From assembly GCF_000368765.1 (NCBI RefSeq), contig NZ_KB849654.1:27535-91534 (forward strand): 64,000 nt of DNA. Reading direction: 5' to 3'. The translations under genes were made by a program, and so were the position numbers. The DNA comes from Acinetobacter junii CIP 64.5 (GTDB lineage: Bacteria > Pseudomonadota > Gammaproteobacteria > Pseudomonadales > Moraxellaceae). The notes below the pieces were generated by a model. That model saw only the letters and a program-made list of their open reading frames with translations. It was not told where the DNA came from and searched no databases. Below are positions 1 through 8,633 of the stretch, piece after piece; the stretch's first letter is position 1, and every line of letters starts with the position of its first letter.

Positions 1-360
1 AAGAAAAGAACATTCGAATTTCTGAGCAACAACTTTCATCTGGCAGCATCCACCATTGCTGCAATTTATAAAGACCGCTGGAAGATTGAGTTATTCTTTA
101 AAGCCATCAAGCAGAATTTAAAACTGAAGTCATTTCTAGGTCGAAGCCGCAATGCGATACAAACGCAAATATGGATTGCATTAATTGCCTATTTGCTGGT
201 GAACTTCGCTAAACACATGGCACAAGAAGGATGGATTGTTCAGCGTTTACTGAGAATTATTCAGGTCAATTTATTTGAAAGGAAACTTTTAAGGTCACTC
301 TTTGTGCCTGATAAAAAATGGCGAAAACAAGAAGAACCTCAATTGAGGTTCTACTTGTGA
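1..360 (+). CDS. IS4-family transposase, C-terminal part (5' end outside window)
   Basis: The reading frame is open from the first base to a TGA at 358-360. It contains the IS4 signature Y-x2-R-x3-E-x6-K (YKDRWKIELFFKAIK), which carries the catalytic glutamate of the DDE triad. This is followed by the usual tail with FLGRSRNAIQTQIWIALIAY. The part seen is 119 residues, about the last third of a typical IS4 transposase. It therefore represents the right end of an insertion sequence whose left end lies outside the window. The element's terminal repeat could not be placed with confidence between 360 and about 400. It is not the same element as the ISAba1-like copy at 22.6-23.7 kb, whose protein differs. 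Confidence 0.85.
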   Translation, partial: KKRTFEFLSNNFHLAASTIAAIYKDRWKIELFFKAIKQNLKLKSFLGRSRNAIQTQIWIALIAYLLVNFAKHMAQEGWIVQRLLRIIQVNLFERKLLRSLFVPDKKWRKQEEPQLRFYL

Positions 361-649
361 TATTTGTGGGACAGCAGTGCCATACACATACTTCTTTTTT
401 TATTTTATAGATTGATGATATGTAAATAACTTTCTCAGAGAAGCATGTTCTAGATAAAAATTTTACCCACCAAAATACCAATGCACTACTTTAATCCAAA
501 CTTTGAACTACATTAAAACACCCAACCTATTCTTGCATTTTAATAATGCAAATTTACTGGTATGACCTGTTCAACCACAGGTTAAAATTGGCACAATTCT
601 CGCTTAAGACTTATTAGAAATTTATAGTTCTAAAATTAGGGTCTAAAAG

Positions 650-1807
650 ATGAATATTGCGATTGTAGGTGCAGGTATGGGCGGTTTAACTGCTGGTATC
701 GCTTTAAAAAAATTTGGGCATCAAGTCACGATTTATGAGCAAGCAGCTGAAATATTACCTGTAGGAGCAGCGATATCACTCTGGTCGAACGGCGTAAAAT
801 GCCTAAATTATCTTGGTTTGACTGAGCAAATTCAAACTTTAGGCGGACAAATGGAATCATTAGCCTACATCGATGGCCTGAATAATCAAACCATGACTCA
901 GTTTGATTTAACTCCTTTGTATAAAAAAGTTGGACAACGTGCCTACCCTGTTGCGCGTGCAGATTTACAACAACTTCTCATGGAAACATTTGGCTTAGAA
1001 AATATTAAACTAGGAATGAGAATGACCGAGATTGAAGATCAGTCTGAATATGTCAGCATTCGTTTTGCCGATGGTTCCGAGATTCAAGCTGATCTATTAA
1101 TTGGTGCGGATGGAACCCACTCCATCACACGCAAGTTTGTACTCGGCCATCAAGTCGAACGGCGTTATGCTGGTTATGTCAATTGGAATGGGCTGGTTCA
1201 AATCGATGAAAAAATTGCACCGGCACAACAATGGACAACCTATGTCGGTGAAGGAAAACGTGTCTCACTTATGCCTGTAGCAGAAAATCGTTTCTATTTC
1301 TTTTTTGATGTGCCTGTAGAAGCAGGTCTACCCAATCAACGTGATCAATATAAAACTGAGCTGAAAAAATATTTCAAAGATTGGTGTTCACCTGTGCATC
1401 AACTGATTGATCGTTTAGATGAGCAAAAAACCAATCGCGTCGAAATTCATGACATTGAACCTTTTATGAATTTTTATAAAGGTCGTGTCGTTTTACTTGG
1501 CGATGCAGCACACAGTACTACCCCAGACATTGGGCAAGGCGGTTGCCAAGCAATGGAAGATGCTATTTACTTGGCACGTGCTTTGCAGATAAATACTTTT
1601 GGGCTAAGTGATGCACTAGAAAGATACCAAAACAAACGTAATGACCGAACCAAACAAATGGTATTACGTGTTCGTAAGCGTTGTGATGTAACGCATATGA
1701 AAGATCAAAAAGTGACTGAAGAATGGTATCAATCACTCTATACAGAACAAGGTTCGCACATCATGCAAGGAATTATTAGCAATATTGTGGGAAATCCTTT
1801 AGATTAA
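650..1807 (+). CDS. hpxO: FAD-dependent urate hydroxylase
   Basis: A 385-residue flavoprotein monooxygenase that would oxidise urate to 5-hydroxyisourate with NADH and O2 in the cytoplasm. The N-terminal Rossmann motif is [11 protein letters not shown] (residues 6-16). The DG motif is LIGADGTHS near residue 155, and the second FAD motif is [17 protein letters not shown] near 280. The length equals that of Klebsiella HpxO. The neighbours support the role: a urate/xanthine-type permease, 5-hydroxyisourate hydrolase (uraH) and OHCU decarboxylase (uraD) lie just downstream on the other strand and complete urate to allantoin. A terminator follows at once. Other class A monooxygenases share this fold, so the urate assignment rests on overall resemblance plus context. 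Confidence 0.88.
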   Translation: MNIAIVGAGMGGLTAGIALKKFGHQVTIYEQAAEILPVGAAISLWSNGVKCLNYLGLTEQIQTLGGQMESLAYIDGLNNQTMTQFDLTPLYKKVGQRAYPVARADLQQLLMETFGLENIKLGMRMTEIEDQSEYVSIRFADGSEIQADLLIGADGTHSITRKFVLGHQVERRYAGYVNWNGLVQIDEKIAPAQQWTTYVGEGKRVSLMPVAENRFYFFFDVPVEAGLPNQRDQYKTELKKYFKDWCSPVHQLIDRLDEQKTNRVEIHDIEPFMNFYKGRVVLLGDAAHSTTPDIGQGGCQAMEDAIYLARALQINTFGLSDALERYQNKRNDRTKQMVLRVRKRCDVTHMKDQKVTEEWYQSLYTEQGSHIMQGIISNIVGNPLD

Positions 1808-1825
1808 TAACATAAAGTTTTAACT

Positions 1826-1852
1826 CCCCCCTTCAATGGGGGCTTTTTTTTT
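1826..1852 (+). terminator. Rho-independent terminator of hpxO
   Basis: A CCCCC/GGGGG stem (1827-1831 with 1838-1842) and a 6-nt loop are followed by C and a run of nine T. It lies 20 bases after the hpxO stop codon. Confidence 0.8.
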
Positions 1853-1879
1853 CTATTTTTAATTTTCAGAATTATAAAA

Positions 1880-2227
1880 TTAAAGTGACTTCAAAAAGTC
1901 TATACGCTGTTTCAACAGCGTGACCTGACAATCAAGATTAAAAATCATCGTTGAGGGACTATAGCCACTATCAACACTAACAAAATCACCACACTGCTGA
2001 TCTTTATAATTAAACCAAGACTTCTGAGCTGTATCTAGCTCTTTTTTAGCTTCAGTTTGTTTATAAACTTTTTTATAGATTGTATTTAGCTCAGTCCTCA
2101 ACCTTTTTACTTCTTTGTCTAAACATTCTGTAGCTTCAAAAGAATTAGCTGATTTAGCACAAATCTGAGCAGCATAAATTTCTGAAGACATGGCTAACGT
2201 TAAAATTAATAGGCTTTTTTTCATCAT
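1880..2227 (-). CDS. Secreted LprI-like (DUF1311) protein
   Basis: A protein of about 115 residues with a Sec signal peptide (MMKKSLLILTLAMSSEIYAA) and a mature domain of the lysozyme-inhibitor LprI N-terminal/DUF1311 type. The pattern ATECLDKE, then a charged helix, then AQKSWFNYKDQQC is characteristic, with four conserved cysteines likely forming two disulfides in the periplasm. The start is taken at the ATG pair at 2227/2224, because the longer frame begins with an upstream TTG. Some family members inhibit lysozyme, but the function of this one is unknown. It stands alone between two convergently arranged urate genes and has no evident role in that pathway. Confidence 0.7.
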   Translation of the reverse strand: MMKKSLLILTLAMSSEIYAAQICAKSANSFEATECLDKEVKRLRTELNTIYKKVYKQTEAKKELDTAQKSWFNYKDQQCGDFVSVDSGYSPSTMIFNLDCQVTLLKQRIDFLKSL

Positions 2228-2536
2228 TATTTTTTCAATCAAGATAGTTGTTGATAAATTCAGATAAAGTCTAACCTAATTTTAGAAATTATTTAGAAAT
2301 AAAATTAACTTAACATACATATACTCTCTTTTTAGACAATCGAAAGCACTCTAATTGTGTTTTTCTAAATTTTTAAGAGCTCAATAACAAATCACTTCTA
2401 AGTTATTTAGAATACTGTTTTATCTTTTCTCAAATCAAAGCTCACCTAGACCTATTCAAAAATGAATAAGAAATTTTTTAATGGTTGATGTTTAAAATGT
2501 GTGATGGATTTAGAAAATCAAGCCACTTCAGTACCG

Positions 2537-3911
2537 TTATGAGTGGCCAGAATTAATAGGTAATGTTGTTGTTTCGACCGATTTTTTGGCGAAAGGTAAA
2601 TGATTAAATAAAATATTGAGCAAAATAGCAGTAATACATGCTGAGCTAATTCCAGAATGTAATAGGGTACTAACCCATTTTGGAAACTGTGCATAGAACT
2701 CATGGATTGCAATCGGAATCATTCCAATTGCCAATGAGGTTGCGACAATAATCAGATTTTTATGATCGTTATAATCAACTTTTGCCAATGTGCGGATACC
2801 ACTTGCGGCCACTGTGCCAAACAATACAATACCTGCCCCACCTAATACTGGCATTGGAATAGCAGCGACTAACCGCCCAACAATTGGTAATAAGCCAAGT
2901 ACTACCAGAATCCCTCCAGCAGTAGCTACAACAAAACGTCTTTTGATTCCTGTAATTGCAACCAAGCCTACATTTTGTGCAAATGCGGTTTGCATAAACG
3001 AACCAAAAATTGGGGCAACTGCACTAGATAACATATCAGCGCGTAAACCGTCTCCAATCCGTTTAGAATCAACTTTGCTTACAACAATTTCACCAATTGC
3101 GATAATGTCTGCTTTAGTTTCAGTCATAATAACTAAAGTTACGATCACCATAGAAAGAATGGCAGTAAATTCAAACACTGGCATGCCAAAATGGAAGATA
3201 TGAGGAAAAGCGAACATTGAACCGTTAGCAACTTTGGAAAAATCTGCAAACCCAGCCAATGAAGCGATAATCGTTCCTAATACAATCGCCATTAAAATTG
3301 CCAGACGACGCATTAACTGACTTTTTAACATACTGAAAATAATGACAATCGCTAAAGTCATCGCAGCTAGGCCAATGTTTGCTGGATCGCCCCAATTTTC
3401 AGCTTTGGGATTACCCCCATCATCCAACGAATCGCAACGGGTAATAAAGAAATACCAATCATGGTAATTACACAGCCAGTCACCACAGGAGGGAAAAAAC
3501 GAATAATTTTTGAAAAGAATGGTGCTAGTAATAAACCAATCAATGACGCAACGATGACTGCGCCAAATGCTGAAGCTAATCCTCCACCTGTGGTGACAAT
3601 TGCCAAAATTGTTGCAACACCAGCAAAAGATACCCCTTGAACAATCGGCAGTTTTGCACCGAAATGCTTAAAGCCCAATGTTTGTAACATTGTTGCTATG
3701 CCTCCAACAAAAAGCGCAGCAGCAACCAACAAACCTATTTCCGAGGCTTCTAAACCTGCGGCAGCGCCAATAATGATAGGTGGTGCAATAATTCCACCAT
3801 ACATCGTCAGCACATGTTGCAGTCCATAAATGATGTTTTATTCATTCCTAAATATTGATGTTCTGCAGATACGCTTGCACGAGCTTCACTGTGCATTTTA
3901 TCGTTGTGCAT
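2537..3911 (-). pseudogene. Urate/xanthine permease (NCS2 family), two frameshifts
   Basis: Read in three frames, this is one nucleobase:cation symporter-2 (uracil-xanthine permease) gene of about 458 codons. It starts at ATG 3911 behind a GAGG site. The first shift is near 3830: a TTT run where TTTT is needed to join NKTSF to YGLQHVLTMYGG. The second is near 3412-3417: five G where six are needed to read RWMMGGNPKAENWGDP. Both are single-base deletions in homopolymers and the flanking protein is well conserved. That fits either very recent inactivation or sequencing error. The product would be a polytopic inner-membrane carrier. Gene position next to uraH, uraD and hpxO points to urate or xanthine as substrate. 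The C-terminal half could be made separately only if a fortuitous start is used. Confidence 0.82.
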
Positions 3912-3954
3912 GTAATTTTCCTCTATAAAAATTCTTTGTTAATGCATGGTGTAC

Positions 3955-4290
3955 CTAGCTACCGCGATAGGTTGAATAGGAAAATGGACTAATTAATAAG
4001 GGCACGTGATAGTGCTGATGGATATCTGATATTTTAAAATCGATACAAACCTTTGGATAAAAGCATTCAACATCTATAGATTTAAAATAATTCTCCACAT
4101 AGAAAACTAGTTGATAATTTCCTTGTATAAATGAATCGAGATTAAATGCTTTAATACGACCATCTATATCAGTTAACTGTTTATCTATAGAAAAATAGCC
4201 TTGTGACGTTTCATGTAATAATTCCACAGAAACCCCTACAGCAGGTTTACCTAATGCAGCATTTAGAATATGTGTACTTATACCTGCCAT
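3955..4290 (-). CDS. uraH: 5-hydroxyisourate hydrolase
   Basis: A 111-residue transthyretin-like protein that hydrolyses 5-hydroxyisourate to OHCU, the step after HpxO. The N-terminal ISTHILNAALGKPAVGV carries the active-site histidine. An arginine follows in DGRIKAF. The C terminus ends in HVPLLISPFSYSTYRGS, with the diagnostic YRGS tetrapeptide of HIUases that separates them from true transthyretin. The ATG overlaps the uraD stop (TAATG), so the two are translationally coupled in the order uraD-uraH, probably followed by the permease. The gene is intact and of normal length. Confidence 0.93.
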   Translation of the reverse strand: MAGISTHILNAALGKPAVGVSVELLHETSQGYFSIDKQLTDIDGRIKAFNLDSFIQGNYQLVFYVENYFKSIDVECFYPKVCIDFKISDIHQHYHVPLLISPFSYSTYRGS

Positions 4291-4791
4291 TATTGAATCT
4301 CCTGCTTTAAGCGAATTAATGCAATTTCACTGAGTTGTTGTTTAACTTCTTGCTGCTCTTGTTCAGCTGAATTTTCTAAACGTCGATTGAGTTCTGTTAA
4401 CATTTCTGTACCTGAACGCCCTGCTGCTCGAATCAAAAAAATATGACTAAATTTGTGCTCGTAAGCTAAATTGCCCTGAAAGAGTGCTTGTTGAATATCT
4501 TGATCTACACCGAGCTGAGCCTGTTCTTTTTGTGAAAACTGCTGCTCTCTTTCCGATAAAGTCATGGCAGCTTTTTTTTCACCAATTCGTGGATGTTGTG
4601 CCAGTGCTTCTAATATTTCTGACCATTGCCATATTCGAGCTTGTAAAGCAGCCGCTTGATATAATTCTTCAGCTGAACCAAAAGGGTCTTTGCAGAACAA
4701 TACTTTCAATCCATGATGGAATATGAACGCATGGTTTTAATGCTTCAAATGCTTGCTCATCATTTAAAAGATTAAATCTTTCTAAATTCAT
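4290..4791 (-). pseudogene. uraD: OHCU decarboxylase, frameshifted near its N terminus
   Basis: The product would decarboxylate OHCU to S-allantoin. The catalytic motif HPRIGEKKA is present, as is the family tail with AGRSGTEMLTELNRRL. The natural start is ATG 4791 (MNLERFNLLNDEQAFEAL...). This frame runs to the codons for VLQRPF and then hits a stop, because TTTT (about 4678-4681) stands where TTT is needed for QRPFGSAEELYQ. One base too many therefore separates the first 38 codons from the rest. Without it the protein would be 166 residues, the normal size. The downstream frame is open from an internal ATG at 4709, but that would lose the N-terminal helices. Either recent inactivation or a base-calling error. 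Confidence 0.8.
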
Positions 4792-4819
4792 TGTTGCTCC
4801 AAATTATTTCATTGTCAGA

Positions 4820-4832
4820 CTGGTCTGACCAG
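4820..4832. promoter_or_regulatory. GntR-type operator upstream of uraD
   Basis: CTGGTCTGACCAG is a perfect 13-nt palindrome. It fits the TGGTC-N-GACCA pattern used by GntR (FCD-type) regulators. It sits 29 bases upstream of the uraD start codon, where a repressor could block the uraD-uraH-permease transcript. No GntR gene is present in the window. Confidence 0.5.
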
Positions 4833-5052
4833 ATAATTTATATTTAAGCAATGAACATGCCAAGACTGAATTTTATGGATTAATTGATTTTTGAATTAAA
4901 TAAAATTAACAGTTAGAAAAATCTTAAATCAATGTTCAATAATTTAAAAAATTGTGATGTTTCATCGCTATAAAAGCATTGTTTTTTCAAGTTCACGTGA
5001 TATTCACAGCGCAGCATCTAACATGAAATTAAAATGTAATTGGATGATAAAT

Positions 5053-5619
5053 ATGACACTCTTAAAAACTCTAGCAATATCAACACTTACCTTGATTTCG
5101 CTTGTCGGATGTAAAAGCATACCAAGTTATACATCTGATTATCGTCAAGCTGATAAAAATATTACGGGTGTGGCTCTCGATCAAGAAAAGGCACAAATGA
5201 TTGGTAACCGTTTTGTGAATGCCTTTAATACTTTAGGTACACCAGATTTTGTTAAGAATGCCAGTGAATTATATGCAGATCGTTTATTTATCAATGACAC
5301 ACTTTCTCAATTTTCAAATAAACAAGACCTAATCAAACACTTTGAAGGCATGAATAAACGTGTGAGTAATGTCACGGTTAAACTTGTGAGCGCCACACAT
5401 CAACGTGACTCTGCTTATATTCATTGGTATATGGCATATGACTTTAAAATGTTTGGTCGAACCAAATCTATGGCTTCATATGGTGTCACTCAGATGAAAA
5501 TAAATGGTTCAAATCAAATCATTTTCCAACAAGACTATTGGGACCCAGCAAATGGTTTATATCGCTCATTACCATATGTCGGAAGTGGTTATTCTATGAT
5601 CTTACCGTTCAAAAAATAG
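5053..5619 (+). CDS. NTF2/SnoaL-like lipoprotein
   Basis: A 188-residue predicted lipoprotein. The signal peptide MTLLKTLAISTLTLISLVGC ends in a lipobox (LVGC). The start at 5053 puts a normal-length signal peptide first, whereas the longer open frame from 4954 would bury it. The mature part has the alpha+beta pattern of the NTF2/SnoaL-like fold, with tryptophans in SAYIHWYMAYDF and QQDYWDPANG. It is the first gene of a rightward set with a roadblock-like protein, a chalcone-isomerase-like protein and a response regulator. SnoaL-like proteins also occur beside Cfa-type lipid-modification clusters like the one at 8.6-14.8 kb, so a role in that envelope-lipid system is inferred. No catalytic activity can be assigned. 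Confidence 0.7.
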   Translation: MTLLKTLAISTLTLISLVGCKSIPSYTSDYRQADKNITGVALDQEKAQMIGNRFVNAFNTLGTPDFVKNASELYADRLFINDTLSQFSNKQDLIKHFEGMNKRVSNVTVKLVSATHQRDSAYIHWYMAYDFKMFGRTKSMASYGVTQMKINGSNQIIFQQDYWDPANGLYRSLPYVGSGYSMILPFKK

Positions 5620-5655
5620 TTTAAAATTCAGCCCCCTTTAAGCAGAAAATAAATT

Positions 5656-6024
5656 ATGGAAATCAATTTATTATCAAAACAATTAAAACGGATTAAGGGT
5701 TTAATTGTTCTAGCGCTGATCGATGCCTATGATGGTTCGATTCTCGAATACTTTGGTGATGAATTTTTCAATATTGATTTAGCTGCTGCTGAAGGGGCAA
5801 ATTTACTCAGCTATCAACGACAACTGATGGCTGAGCTTGATTCAAATGATTACTTAGAAGGTGTCTTGGTCACGATGCGCGATCAATATCATATCGTGAC
5901 GCCATTGGAAACCAATCATACGCTTTTCCTTTATGCTGTTTTAGATCGTACCGACACAAATCTTGCTTTCGCACGGTATGAGATACAGCAAGTTGAACGA
6001 AACCTTAATTTCTATACCTATTAA
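5656..6024 (+). CDS. Small roadblock/LC7-like protein
   Basis: A 122-residue cytoplasmic protein without signal peptide or membrane segment. The run IKGLIVLALIDAYDGSILE followed by helix and strand segments resembles the roadblock/LC7 fold, which in bacteria often works as a small partner of GTPases or regulators. The resemblance is at pattern level only. It lies 36 bases after the lipoprotein gene and 49 bases before the chalcone-isomerase-like gene, so it is probably cotranscribed with both and with the response regulator that follows. Function not known. Confidence 0.55.
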   Translation: MEINLLSKQLKRIKGLIVLALIDAYDGSILEYFGDEFFNIDLAAAEGANLLSYQRQLMAELDSNDYLEGVLVTMRDQYHIVTPLETNHTLFLYAVLDRTDTNLAFARYEIQQVERNLNFYTY

Positions 6025-6073
6025 GCTCGGTCTATATAAGGCTAGATCTACATTTGAAAACTGAGGATTTGTT

Positions 6074-6571
6074 ATGTTTTACCACAGAAAAATCATAGTG
6101 CTCTCAAGTGTACTATTTCTCTCTCTCGCAACAAATCTTAGTCATGCAAGCACTCAATTTTGTAAAAACGCACCGATTATCGTGACTAAAAAGAATGTTG
6201 GTACAGTCAGTTATTATGCTAGTGACTGTAGTCAAAAATGGGATAATCAAGATATACAGCTCGATTTCATGTACACACGTGATATTCCAGAATGGGCTTT
6301 TAAAAGAGCAGCCACTCATTTCCTCAAGAAAAATGTCAGCAATTTTACGGATAATTCTGCGTTGAATAAAATTACATCTTTATATAAGCCTGTCCGTAAA
6401 GGCGATCTCTACTCGTTAAAATATAATCATTCTAATCAAACACTTTCACTGTCTTTAAATCAAAAACCACTTGGGAAAATCACGGATACTGAAGCCAATC
6501 AGTACTTTAAAATTTGGTTTGGAAGCCAGCCATTTAATGCTAAATTAAAGCAACAATTACTAAATCAATAA
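6074..6571 (+). CDS. Exported chalcone isomerase-like protein
   Basis: A 165-residue protein with a Sec signal peptide (FLSLATNLSHAS, cleavage near residue 26). The mature domain ends in YFKIWFGSQPFNAKLKQQLL, the typical end of the bacterial chalcone-isomerase-like family (PF16036 type). Family members are thought to bind fatty acids rather than flavonoids. A cysteine pair (FCKNAP, SDCSQ) could form a periplasmic disulfide. It is preceded by a GAGG site and followed after 13 bases by the response regulator. The neighbourhood of acyl-chain-modifying enzymes suggests a lipid-binding role. This is inference. Confidence 0.65.
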   Translation: MFYHRKIIVLSSVLFLSLATNLSHASTQFCKNAPIIVTKKNVGTVSYYASDCSQKWDNQDIQLDFMYTRDIPEWAFKRAATHFLKKNVSNFTDNSALNKITSLYKPVRKGDLYSLKYNHSNQTLSLSLNQKPLGKITDTEANQYFKIWFGSQPFNAKLKQQLLNQ

Positions 6572-6584
6572 CTTGACTATTATT

Positions 6585-7274
6585 ATGAGCAATCAATTTA
6601 TTCTGATGGTTGAAGATCACTATGAACTTGCAGCAACAGTGTGTGAGTTCCTAGAAGAGCATGGCTTTGTGATCGATCATGCACGCAACCTTGATGCGGC
6701 ACGAAATTTTCTAAAGAACCAACCCTACCATTTGCTACTTTTAGATATCAACCTTCCAGATGGTTCAGGCTACGACTTATGTGAATGGCTTAGAAATGAT
6801 CAAGGTAAAGATATTCCTATCTTGATGTTAACCGCGAGAGATACCTTAGATGACAAATTAAAAGGTTTTACTGCTGGAACAGATGACTATTTAGTTAAAC
6901 CTTTTGATTTTAATGAATTAGTGATGCGTATTCGTGCGTTGATTAAACGATCTCTTGGAGAGGTTTCTTCTAGTAAAATTCAAATCCATGATCTTATTTT
7001 AGATAGTTCTACCCAAACAGTTACCCGTGCAGGTCAACATATTGAGCTGCCAAGAATTCAGTTTAAATTACTCAAAATTTTGATGCGCAATTCACCTAAA
7101 GTGATCACTAAACAAGAAATTATCATCGAACTATGGGGAGATGAAGAACCTGAAAGTGATGCTTTACGCAGCCATATCTATAACTTACGCAAAATGGTCG
7201 ACAAACCATTTGACCAAAAGTTAATTCATACCGTCTCAGGTGTTGGCTTAAAAGTCGCTTTTGAAGATTATTAA
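6585..7274 (+). CDS. OmpR/PhoB-type response regulator
   Basis: A 229-residue regulator. It has a receiver domain (residues 4-118) with phosphoacceptor D54 in LLLDINLPDG, the conserved Thr in LMLTARD and Lys in YLVKPFDF. The C-terminal winged-helix DNA-binding domain ends in the motif SHIYNLRKMVDKPF. The ATG at 6585 is used because the earlier in-frame start is a TTG. The gene ends 2 bases short of the end of a histidine kinase gene on the opposite strand. The pair therefore faces tail to tail rather than forming an operon, and the regulator travels with the lipoprotein operon while the kinase travels with the lipid-enzyme operon. Confidence 0.9.
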   Translation: MSNQFILMVEDHYELAATVCEFLEEHGFVIDHARNLDAARNFLKNQPYHLLLLDINLPDGSGYDLCEWLRNDQGKDIPILMLTARDTLDDKLKGFTAGTDDYLVKPFDFNELVMRIRALIKRSLGEVSSSKIQIHDLILDSSTQTVTRAGQHIELPRIQFKLLKILMRNSPKVITKQEIIIELWGDEEPESDALRSHIYNLRKMVDKPFDQKLIHTVSGVGLKVAFEDY

Positions 7275-7276
7275 AC

Positions 7277-8605
7277 TCAATTCATATACACCACAACGAT
7301 TAAACCCGTTGTGTTTTCCAGTTTGAGATATTTGCGTGTGCTCAAATAATATTGTCGATCAAATAGCTCAACACGCCAGCCTAATTGATTACAGAGTTTT
7401 TGCACCAACTGTAATCCGATACCATGCCCTTTTGCTTTAAGTTGCAGTTGAGTCGTATTTAATTCTTGAACTTTGGAATCATTCGGCATCGTGATTCCAA
7501 TGCCATTATCCGCAATCACAATACTATTTTTACGTTGAATAATATAAATGTTTGAGCCTTGGGAATAATTCAGAGCATTACGCAGGATATTGCTCAGAAC
7601 CATTTTAGTCATAGATGGATAAATCATACGAGGAAATTCTTGAGGATCGTATTGAACTAGAATCTCCATTCCTTTGCTTTGACTCACTGGATCTAAGTCA
7701 CTTACCAAATCACGAATGATCGTTGATAGAATCATTTGTTCAGCGGTTAGCGTGTTCGTGGTGTTTCGAGCAATAGCCAATAGCGTATCAACCAACAATT
7801 GCATATCTTCGATGGTATTCGAAATTCGATTTAGTGATTTATCTTCACCATATTTCGCCTGACAAAGTTGCACATTGCCTTTCAAAATCGTTAGCGGAGT
7901 ACGCAATTCATGGCTCACATCACCCGTAAACTCTCTTTCTCGATAAATAAATTCAGTTAAAACTTGATGATATTTTTCCAGCGCTTGTTTTAGATATTCC
8001 GCTTCTAAATTGCCATTGGTACTTATACCTTGAAACGGCGATGCTTCTTTATTTTGATGCGCCCAATCAATATGTTCTAAAGCATTGGCTAATCGGGTTA
8101 TCGGTGAAAAATAGCGTTTAGCACGGCGGTTGGACCACCATAATATACTGTAAAGCACAATTAGGCTAAACATTAATGGTGCAAGTCCGAACATCCATAC
8201 AATTTTATTAACGTTACTTTCGCCAAAAACCAATAAAACGTGCTGACCATTTCGCTCTCCGTAAACAGTCATACGTTCTTTTCCATCCACAAAGATGCGC
8301 TGTACACCTTGTTCTAAACGTTGTCCTTTAAAAGCAGCGGGCGGCATTGCAGTGTTCCAACGATAGCCGTACAAATTCTTTGTGTCTGGTAAATCTGCAT
8401 TTGGATTACGATCGACTCGAAGCCAATAATGTTCCATCTCTTGCTCGAGTGCAGTTTTAAGTAAAGAACCCTTAATTACCCATGCACTACACGCAATACC
8501 AATAATGATTGAAAGTGCGATCAGACCTATTTGCAACCAATAATGACGATTAAACATCTTGCTCAATGGATGTGTATTCACGCCATGATTTTTCGGTTTT
8601 AACAT
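7277..8605 (-). CDS. Sensor histidine kinase
   Basis: About 442 residues. TM1 is near 22-43, a periplasmic sensing domain covers about 45-133, and TM2 is near 134-156. A HAMP-like linker follows, then the H-box with phospho-acceptor His232 (SHELRTPLT). The N-box is NILRNALNY, and the G-boxes are IADNGIGI and GHGIGLQLVQKL. The start at ATG 8605 is a guess: an upstream TTG at 8626 and an ATG at TM1 (MFNRHYWL) are also possible. It lies close behind the methyltransferase gene and is probably the last gene of the leftward lipid operon. Its partner is most likely the convergent response regulator. The ligand is unknown, and a membrane or fatty-acid cue would fit the context. Confidence 0.85.
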   Translation of the reverse strand: MLKPKNHGVNTHPLSKMFNRHYWLQIGLIALSIIIGIACSAWVIKGSLLKTALEQEMEHYWLRVDRNPNADLPDTKNLYGYRWNTAMPPAAFKGQRLEQGVQRIFVDGKERMTVYGERNGQHVLLVFGESNVNKIVWMFGLAPLMFSLIVLYSILWWSNRRAKRYFSPITRLANALEHIDWAHQNKEASPFQGISTNGNLEAEYLKQALEKYHQVLTEFIYREREFTGDVSHELRTPLTILKGNVQLCQAKYGEDKSLNRISNTIEDMQLLVDTLLAIARNTTNTLTAEQMILSTIIRDLVSDLDPVSQSKGMEILVQYDPQEFPRMIYPSMTKMVLSNILRNALNYSQGSNIYIIQRKNSIVIADNGIGITMPNDSKVQELNTTQLQLKAKGHGIGLQLVQKLCNQLGWRVELFDRQYYLSTRKYLKLENTTGLIVVVYMN

Positions 8606-8633
8606 AAGCTGATCTGCAATAAACAATAATTAA

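Noticed and set aside
2790..3203. 137-residue frame on the + strand
   Set aside because: Antisense to the permease. Low-complexity Ile/Thr/Pro composition is typical of the complement of a membrane-protein gene.
4484..4726. Open frame on the + strand opposite uraD
   Set aside because: Opposite a recognisable decarboxylase gene, with no ribosome site and no protein-like motif.
4954..5052. N-terminal extension of the NTF2-like lipoprotein
   Set aside because: It would place 33 residues before an otherwise perfect lipoprotein signal peptide.
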